Source: an uncultured Lachnospiraceae bacterium (GTDB taxonomy: Bacteria > Bacillota > Clostridia > Lachnospirales > Lachnospiraceae). Taken from it: DNA of 10,966 nt. A program made the translations under genes and the position numbers. The stretch spans positions 1 to 10,966 of the forward strand of contig CAJUHN010000115.1 in NCBI GenBank assembly GCA_910585935.1. Reading direction: 5' to 3'. Shown in pieces: positions 6,827-10,966 of this stretch; positions within the stretch are counted from its first letter, which is position 1, and every line of letters starts with the position of its first letter. Below the pieces are notes generated by a model. It was not told where the DNA came from and did no database searches. It was given only the letters and a program-made list of their open reading frames with translations.

Positions 6827-6972
6827 GCCCAGAGAAGCAACGATTCCAAAAGAAGCCCCTTGGAAAACGTTGGTACTTAATGAGCGGTGCGGTTACGCGA
6901 CGAGAATTTAGTACCATTACATCTGGAACAGAGCGAAAGCGCGGCTTCGTTGGAATCGTTGCTTCTCTGGGC
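6827..6972 (+). repeat. Hairpin element, copy 3
   Basis: The left arm 6829-6842 (CCAGAGAAGCAACG) and right arm 6957-6970 (CGTTGCTTCTCTGG) are perfect complements. Outer GC pairs extend the stem to 16 bp. The core is 6843-6956, with ATTCCAA/TTGGAAT and GAAGCC/GGCTTC helices and TGGTACT/AGTACCA. The terminal hairpin CGGTGCG-GTTA-CGCGACG (6885-6902) has one mismatch. Compared with copy 1 this copy has several G-to-A changes, including GAGA to GAAA in a GNRA-type loop, and two that break the AGACG/CGTCT helix. GCGAACCT follows at 6971-6978, then a pyrimidine-rich tract similar to that after copy 1. The copy lies head to head with copy 2. Confidence 0.85.
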
Positions 6973-7107
6973 GAACCTTTCACCAAAATATCTCTCCCCC
7001 TCTCTCTGCTTTTTTTATACATTTACATTTTATACTCCTTTTTCCTATATAATAGATATTTTATTTCGCTAAACAAATTAATATCTGTTTACTCACTTAA
7101 GAAAATA

Positions 7108-7135
7108 TTGCTAAAAAGAAAAAAAATAGTATAAT
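7108..7135 (+). promoter_or_regulatory. Promoter of the 178-aa protein gene
   Basis: TTGCTA (7108-7113) and a perfect TATAAT (7130-7135) are 16 nt apart in an A-rich spacer. Transcription would start near 7142, about 30 nt before the ATG at 7174. Confidence 0.6.
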
Positions 7136-7173
7136 AAAAGATATAGGTTTATTCATATTATGGAGGTGATAAA

Positions 7174-7710
7174 ATGTATTTATATCATTATTTTGATAAA
7201 ACAATTGGTCCATTTAGAAATTTATCAGATTTATCAATGGATAAAGCAAAAAACATTCTTAATACAATAAAAAAAACAAAACCAAACTCACAAAGTGCTC
7301 AAAGAGATGACAAATATATTGAACATAGACGTTATTGTGAAAATATCATTCGTTCGGAATTTATTAAAAAAGGGGGCATTATTACAAGAACTGTACCACA
7401 CTATTTAGTAGTGGAACATAGTCCCTGGCTAAGTACATGGTTTGAGAATTGCGATTTTATAAAGATACCTATAGAAGAATTTAATATTAATACTCTTTCT
7501 TTTACATATGGCGATTCTATGCCAACGTTTAGCCCTATCTGCGACGACGGAAAAGAATATCGTCACCAGCTTTATCTTTATAATGAAATTCTAAAAATTA
7601 TTAATAAATATGGTTTACCACAAGATTGGAATAATGATGGAAAATATGGTCCTGAAAGATATATAGAAGTTCATGTATGGAGTGATGAAACAATTAACAA
7701 ATATAGATGA
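7174..7710 (+). CDS. Conserved-looking protein of unknown function, 178 aa
   Basis: The ATG follows a very strong GGAGGTGA (7162-7169). The protein is soluble, with no signal peptide or membrane helix. It is rich in aromatic and charged residues: MYLYHYFDKTIGPFRNLSDLS at the start, EFIKKGGIITRTVPHYLVVEHSPWLSTWF in the middle, then SFTYGDSMPTFSP, a YRHQLYLYNEILKIINKYGLPQDW helix and a GPERYIEVHVWSDETI end. The text resembles a hypothetical protein I associate with Lachnospiraceae and related Clostridia, but I know no assigned function or family name. It is monocistronic, with its own promoter (7108-7135) and a hairpin terminator (7725-7754), and does not belong to the operons on either side. 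The upstream flank is hairpin element 3. Confidence 0.8.
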   Translation: MYLYHYFDKTIGPFRNLSDLSMDKAKNILNTIKKTKPNSQSAQRDDKYIEHRRYCENIIRSEFIKKGGIITRTVPHYLVVEHSPWLSTWFENCDFIKIPIEEFNINTLSFTYGDSMPTFSPICDDGKEYRHQLYLYNEILKIINKYGLPQDWNNDGKYGPERYIEVHVWSDETINKYR

Positions 7711-7724
7711 TTCATTCATAATAA

Positions 7725-7754
7725 GCTGTTCTATTTTATGGGACAGCACTTTTT
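7725..7754 (+). terminator. Rho-independent terminator of the 178-aa protein gene
   Basis: GCTGTTC (7725-7731) pairs with GGACAGC (7741-7747; one T-G pair) across a 9-nt AT-rich loop. A five-T run (7750-7754) follows 2 nt later. The hairpin begins 15 bp after the stop codon. Read on the opposite strand it is followed by TTATTAT, so it may weakly terminate araC as well. Confidence 0.75.
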
Positions 7755-7817
7755 CCTACTCGTCAGACTTTCTTTTATAAAATAACCGTACATCTAATTA
7801 GAATATCTTCTTAATAT

Positions 7818-8705
7818 TCATTTTTCAAAAGCAAAATTATGTCTATATTCTATAGGTGAAATATTAAAGTATTTCCGAAATGCTTCTGCATAATAACTAC
7901 TTCCATTAAATCCCACTATATAAGCAATTTCTGTAATCGTCATATCGGTATTACAAAGTAATGTTATACTTTTATTCAAACGATAAGAGATTAAATAAGT
8001 ATTTGGTGTTTGGTAAAGATATGTTTTAAATAATTTGCAGCATTTACTTTGTCCAACGCCGCCAGATTCTGCAATTTGCTGTAAAGTTATCTTTTGGTCA
8101 TAATACTGTTGAATAAAGCCAATCATATTTTTCAAAATGGAAAGATTATTATTTTTTGTTTTCTTTATGTTGCATAGTTTTGGCATATGTTCATAAATTA
8201 ATGCCCACATCCATGTAAAAATACTCTGAATTTTCAGAATAGATGTTGGAACACTTTTTATGGAATATATTTTATAAATTCCTTCCATTATTTCTCTATT
8301 CCATTCTATCCCATGTGTAAAATGAATATATGGAAGGTTTTGATTTTGCAAAACAGGATTCACATAATCCTGTTCTATCTCCGGATTTAAACACAACAAC
8401 ATAGGATGCAAAAGAATACAAATAAATTCACATTCTTTGTATTCTTTGGAAAATCCAAAATGTATTTGACGGGAATTTATAAAAATACCTTCCTCAGATT
8501 TTAACATTATAATTTCGCCATTAATATTATATGACATTTCTCCAGATAGAACATATATAAACTCAATATCATCATGCCAATGAGGAGGTGCAGCATAATT
8601 TGGATATTCAGATAAAAAATTGCAATGAATATAACTTGGATATTGCGTATAGTTATAGTGCACCTTTTCCAAACCGTTATCTTTTAAATCGATGTATATA
8701 CTCAT
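7818..8705 (-). CDS. AraC-family transcriptional regulator with N-terminal cupin domain
   Basis: The 295-aa protein has an N-terminal cupin-type sensor: PPHWHDDIEFIYVLSGEMSYNINGE (residues about 40-64), then GIFINSRQIHFGF. The C-terminal AraC/XylS double helix-turn-helix comprises ITLQQIAESGGVGQSKCCKLFKTYL and the second motif ITEIAYIVGFNGSSYYAEAFRKYFNISPIEYR. The start at 8705 (MSIYID) is preferred to 8744 because AGGTGA lies a few nt upstream and the longer form would extend the leader with no ribosome binding site. Transcription starts from a perfect minus-strand sigma-A promoter (8780-8808). Divergence from an MFS transporter and acetyltransferase pair suggests it activates those genes in response to a small molecule, probably a sugar. 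Confidence 0.88.
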   Translation of the reverse strand: MSIYIDLKDNGLEKVHYNYTQYPSYIHCNFLSEYPNYAAPPHWHDDIEFIYVLSGEMSYNINGEIIMLKSEEGIFINSRQIHFGFSKEYKECEFICILLHPMLLCLNPEIEQDYVNPVLQNQNLPYIHFTHGIEWNREIMEGIYKIYSIKSVPTSILKIQSIFTWMWALIYEHMPKLCNIKKTKNNNLSILKNMIGFIQQYYDQKITLQQIAESGGVGQSKCCKLFKTYLYQTPNTYLISYRLNKSITLLCNTDMTITEIAYIVGFNGSSYYAEAFRKYFNISPIEYRHNFAFEK

Positions 8706-8779
8706 ATTATCACCTGTATGCAGAATTGTTATAAAAAATGGCAAAATAATGATAGAATTTCTATTTTTTGTATGATATT

Positions 8780-8808
8780 ATTATAACAAAAAAGATATCC
8801 CATGTCAA
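8780..8808 (-). promoter_or_regulatory. Perfect consensus sigma-A promoter of the araC-type gene
   Basis: On the minus strand TTGACA (8808-8803) and TATAAT (8785-8780) are both exact consensus and separated by 17 nt. Transcription would start near 8773, about 68 nt before the ATG at 8705. The spacer contains an AAAAGATATC site (8790-8799), which is a plausible place for self-repression. Confidence 0.85.
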
Positions 8809-8850
8809 TCAAAGAGAGATAATCATTTATTAGACTTACCAAAAGATATC
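8790..8850. promoter_or_regulatory. Direct repeat AAAAGATATC, candidate AraC binding sites
   Basis: The 10-mer AAAAGATATC occurs at 8790-8799 (inside the araC promoter spacer) and again at 8841-8850, 51 bp away on the MFS side. AraC-family proteins commonly bind direct repeats. One site would block araC transcription and the other could serve activation of the MFS gene. The assignment rests on position and repetition only. Confidence 0.45.
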
Positions 8851-8882
8851 TCTATTTGCAAACCGTTCATTATCAAAAATCA

Positions 8883-8900
8883 GTAAGTATAAATACTTTA
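8883..8900. promoter_or_regulatory. Inverted repeat AAGTAT-AA-ATACTT upstream of the MFS gene
   Basis: AAGTAT (8885-8890) and ATACTT (8893-8898) form a perfect inverted repeat with a 2-nt centre. TATAAA at 8888-8893 inside it is the best available -10 for the MFS operon, and there is no good -35 at the right distance. A weak promoter of this kind fits dependence on an activator. Confidence 0.35.
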
Positions 8901-8928
8901 CACTACAAGAATAACAAGGAGGTTTAAA

Positions 8929-10164
8929 ATGAAACCAGATAATCCCATATCCTATCAGAAAACAATTTATGCTTGTTTTTTAGGATACATATCACAAGCT
9001 GCCGCTGTAAATTTTGTGCCGCTCTTATTTGTGACTTTTCAAAGACAATATCACATTCCATTGACCAAAATTACCGCACTTATTACAGTATGCTTTGTAT
9101 TACAGCTTATCATAGATTTTGCTTCTGCTTTTTTTATTGATAAAATCGGTTATCGTGCTTCTGCATTATCGGCAAATATATTTGTAGCTATAGGATTTAT
9201 TTCCTTAACATTTTTGCCAGAAATGCTGCCAGATCCTTTTATCGGCTTGGTCATTTCTGTTTTACTTTATGCGATAGGGAGTGGACTTATAGAAGTAGTC
9301 ATTAGTCCTATTGTAGAATCTTGTCCGAGTGAACATAAAAGCAAAACTATGAGCTTGCTACATTCCTTTTATTGTTGGGGCAGTGTAGGTGTGGTTGTTA
9401 TTTCCACTCTGTTTTTCTGGATATTTGGGATTGAAAATTGGAAAGTCCTCGCCGCTGTATGGGCGGTTTTGCCTATATTTAATACTTTCCTATTTATCAA
9501 TACACCGATTGTTGATTTAGAACAGGAAAATGGAAAACAACTTTCTTTAGGCGAATTATTAAAGAATCAATTATTTTGGACATTTTTTATCATTATGATT
9601 TGTGCCGGAGCGAGTGAACAGGCGATAAGTCAATGGTCATCTGCATTTGTTGAAAAAGCACTTAACATTTCCAAAACATATGGCGATCTGGTAGGACCTG
9701 CTATCTTTGCATTTTTTATGGGGACATCACGAACAATATATGGTAAAATAGGAGAAAAAATAAATTTAAACAGAATGATTTTTATCTGTAGTCTACTCTG
9801 TGTTGGCTCATACCTTTTTATCTCATTATCTCCTTCTCCTATTCTTTCCCTAATGGGAATTGGCTTATGTGGTTTTTCCGTCGGCATCTTGTGGCCGGGA
9901 ACATTCAGTATTACTTCTGCTTCTATTAAAGGAGGAAATGCTATGTTTTCTCTGCTCGCATTAGCAGGAGATTTAGGCTGCACTTGTGGTCCTACTTTCG
10001 TGGGATTTATTGCAGGAATAACACAGGATAACTTAAAACTTGGAATATTAGCGGCTATCATTTTTCCTGTTATACTTATCAGCTCACTTATTCTTAAATA
10101 TGGTATACAAGAGAAACTAAAAAATAAACCAAACAATACTTCACTCTCAAATAAAATTAAATAA
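8929..10164 (+). CDS. Major facilitator superfamily transporter
   Basis: The 411-aa protein has about twelve hydrophobic segments in two halves. They are separated by a hydrophilic centre (residues about 193-211: TPIVDLEQENGKQLSLGEL). The loop between helices 2 and 3 carries a motif-A-like sequence FIDKIGYRAS (69-78). SYQKTIYACFLGYISQAAAVNFVPLLF forms helix 1. The overall style resembles FucP/sugar or drug-efflux MFS proteins common in Firmicutes. The ATG follows AAGGAGG with a 7-nt gap. The acetyltransferase start comes 22 bp after the stop, so the two form an operon, divergent from the AraC regulator. The substrate cannot be read from the sequence; a sugar or sugar derivative is the context-based guess. 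Confidence 0.85.
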   Translation: MKPDNPISYQKTIYACFLGYISQAAAVNFVPLLFVTFQRQYHIPLTKITALITVCFVLQLIIDFASAFFIDKIGYRASALSANIFVAIGFISLTFLPEMLPDPFIGLVISVLLYAIGSGLIEVVISPIVESCPSEHKSKTMSLLHSFYCWGSVGVVVISTLFFWIFGIENWKVLAAVWAVLPIFNTFLFINTPIVDLEQENGKQLSLGELLKNQLFWTFFIIMICAGASEQAISQWSSAFVEKALNISKTYGDLVGPAIFAFFMGTSRTIYGKIGEKINLNRMIFICSLLCVGSYLFISLSPSPILSLMGIGLCGFSVGILWPGTFSITSASIKGGNAMFSLLALAGDLGCTCGPTFVGFIAGITQDNLKLGILAAIIFPVILISSLILKYGIQEKLKNKPNNTSLSNKIK

Positions 10165-10186
10165 ATGATTAAGGAGGTCTTTTTAA

Positions 10187-10789
10187 ATGAATATAAAAGA
10201 AAAAATGCACGCAGGTGAACTCTATCTGCCATTTGAGGAAGAACTTATCACAGAACAACTACAAAAATTAGACAGACTTTATGATTTCAATATGACACGT
10301 CCGACCGAAATGGAAAAAAGAAATGCCTTATTAAAAGAAATGTTTGCGGAAATTGGTGAGAACTGTTATATTGAACCTCCGTTTCATTCCAATTTTGGCG
10401 GAGGTCATGTGCATTTTGGCAACAATGTTTATGCCAATTTTAATCTGACATTAGTAGACGATACTCATATTTATGTAGGAGATAATACCATGTTTGGTCC
10501 AAATGTGACTGTAGCTACTGCAGGACATCCCATTCTTCCTGAACTTCGTCAACAAGGTTATCAATATAACGCACCTATCCACATCGGTGAAAATTGCTGG
10601 ATTGGCGCTGGAGCACTTATTCTACCCGGAATCACAATAGGAGATAATGTTGTCATCGGTGCTGGAAGTGTAGTAACAAAAAATATTCCATCTAATGTAG
10701 TAGCTGTAGGAAATCCATGTCGAATACTCCGCGAAATTAACGATCATGATAAAGAATATTATTTTAAAGATAAAAAAATCCGAATTTAA
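10187..10789 (+). CDS. maa: Sugar O-acetyltransferase (maltose/galactoside acetyltransferase type)
   Basis: The enzyme transfers acetyl from acetyl-CoA to a sugar hydroxyl. The 200-aa length lies within the Maa/LacA range. The N-terminal Mac domain (residues about 5-55) has KEKMHAGELYLPFEEELITEQ and NALLKEMF. It is followed by left-handed beta-helix hexapeptide repeats (FGNNVYANFNLTLVDDTHIYVGDN, then IHIGENCWIGAGALILPGITIGDNVVIGAGSVV). His114 in TAGHP is the expected catalytic base. The C-terminus VVAVGNPCRILREI is typical. AAGGAGG lies about 11 nt before the ATG. Co-transcription with the MFS gene suggests acetylation of a transported or exported sugar, as LacA accompanies LacY. The symbol is by family; the real acceptor is unknown. 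Confidence 0.85.
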   Translation: MNIKEKMHAGELYLPFEEELITEQLQKLDRLYDFNMTRPTEMEKRNALLKEMFAEIGENCYIEPPFHSNFGGGHVHFGNNVYANFNLTLVDDTHIYVGDNTMFGPNVTVATAGHPILPELRQQGYQYNAPIHIGENCWIGAGALILPGITIGDNVVIGAGSVVTKNIPSNVVAVGNPCRILREINDHDKEYYFKDKKIRI

Positions 10790-10837
10790 AAAATTTCCTT
10801 TTTATTTAAAATATGTCCTCACCCAACAAACTAAGCT

Positions 10838-10919
10838 ATTACTTAACACTTTACAAAAATAAAAAATTCTCTTTTTTTCTAGACAACATATTACTTTTCC
10901 TAGAATAGCCAACAAACTA
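10838..10919 (+). repeat. Leader of hairpin element 4
   Basis: Positions 10838-10863 are identical to 6739-6764. TTTTTCTAGA (10874-10883) and TTTTCCTAGA (10895-10904) are 21 bp apart. CCAACAAACTAGC (10909-10921) ends at the left arm. CTAG occurs at 10879, 10900 and 10917, with the same 21/17 spacing as before element 3. A near copy of the last block, CCAACAAACTAAGC, also occurs just before the leader (10823-10836). Confidence 0.7.
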
Positions 10920-10966
10920 GCGTCGGCAAAGAAGTATTCCAAAAGAAGCCCCTTGGAAGACGTCGG
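10920..10966 (+). repeat. Hairpin element, copy 4 (cut by the window end)
   Basis: GC (10920-10921) is followed by left arm 10922-10935 (GTCGGCAAAGAAGT), unlike the arm of any other copy. The core then begins at 10936 and matches copy 1 exactly through ATTCCAAAAGAAGCC and CCTTGGAAGACG. The right half lies beyond the window. If the family rule holds, ACTTCTTTGCCGAC followed by GC should appear about 115 nt downstream of the core start. Confidence 0.75.

Noticed and set aside
471..6972. Reading the arms as target-site duplications of an insertion sequence
   Set aside because: Target duplications are direct repeats. These arms are inverted and lie inside conserved outer blocks.
471..6972. Integron attC sites
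   Set aside because: The folded shape is similar, but I do not find the paired RYYYAAC/GTTRRRY core boxes, and the genes between the copies are multi-gene operons with their own promoters, unlike cassettes. This is not fully excluded.
6807..7134. ORFs on both strands over hairpin element 3
   Set aside because: They are created by the GC-rich repeat core, lack ribosome binding sites, and similar chance frames appear in the other copies.
7801..7819. GAATAT/ATATTC hairpin as the araC terminator
   Set aside because: It is purely AT-rich, overlaps the araC stop codon and is not followed by a T run on the minus strand.
9630..10232. Minus-strand ORF of 200 codons
   Set aside because: It is antisense to the MFS gene and the start of the acetyltransferase gene, both clearly real.
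471..10966. Reading the repeats as a CRISPR array
   Set aside because: The copies are kilobases apart, in both orientations, and there are no regular spacers or cas genes.

Overview
The window looks like a low-GC Firmicutes chromosome, most likely a gut Clostridia/Lachnospiraceae-type organism. The evidence is AT-rich coding DNA, strong GGAGG-type ribosome binding sites, near-consensus sigma-A promoters and typical clostridial gene families. The genus cannot be read from the sequence.

Layout, left to right. Positions 1 to about 215 are clearly more GC-rich than the rest. On the minus strand they hold the 5' part of a cysteine-rich VLP-type gene, a family carried by mobilizable and conjugative elements. 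It is broken by a +1 frameshift, and a tiny ORF overlaps its start. This looks like the edge of an integrated element. After an AT-rich spacer comes hairpin element 1 (471-618). Next is a minus-strand pair, rarA then ansA: rarA (1784-3111) is split by a 1-nt frameshift, and ansA (703-1710) encodes an intact cytoplasmic L-asparaginase. Divergent from them is a plus-strand operon (3424-6408) with overlapping genes: XRE regulator, small PLDc_N membrane protein, ABC ATPase and ABC-2 permease. A 765-bp gene-free region (6409-7173) holds hairpin elements 2 (minus) and 3 (plus), head to head. After it come a conserved-looking protein of unknown function (7174-7710) with its own promoter and terminator, an AraC-family regulator (7818-8705, minus), and a divergent pair of genes for an MFS transporter and a maltose/galactoside-type O-acetyltransferase. 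The window ends inside hairpin element 4.

The most unusual content is the four-copy family of hairpin elements. Each complete copy is about 146-156 nt. A conserved core of 114-120 nt, richer in GC than its surroundings, is enclosed by 14-16-nt arms. The arm sequence is completely different in every copy, yet the two arms of each complete copy are (nearly) perfect reverse complements. Short conserved blocks lie outside the arms (AAACTAGC-like before, GCGAACCT-like after), so the variable arms belong to the element. A compensatory base-pair change in the core, GNRA-type loops and a swapped terminal hairpin point to selection on fold. Two copies also share a leader with CTAG boxes at identical 21- and 17-bp spacings. 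I do not recognise this family. It could be a multicopy structured RNA or a folded-DNA mobile or recombination element.

Gene cooperation. The XRE operon looks like a self-contained regulated ABC exporter or immunity-type module. The AraC/MFS/acetyltransferase group looks like a small inducible sugar-related transport and acetylation locus, in which AraC probably controls its own perfect promoter and activates the weak MFS promoter. Two single-base frameshifts, one in a G/C run and one next to a short G/C run, could be real decay or sequencing errors.
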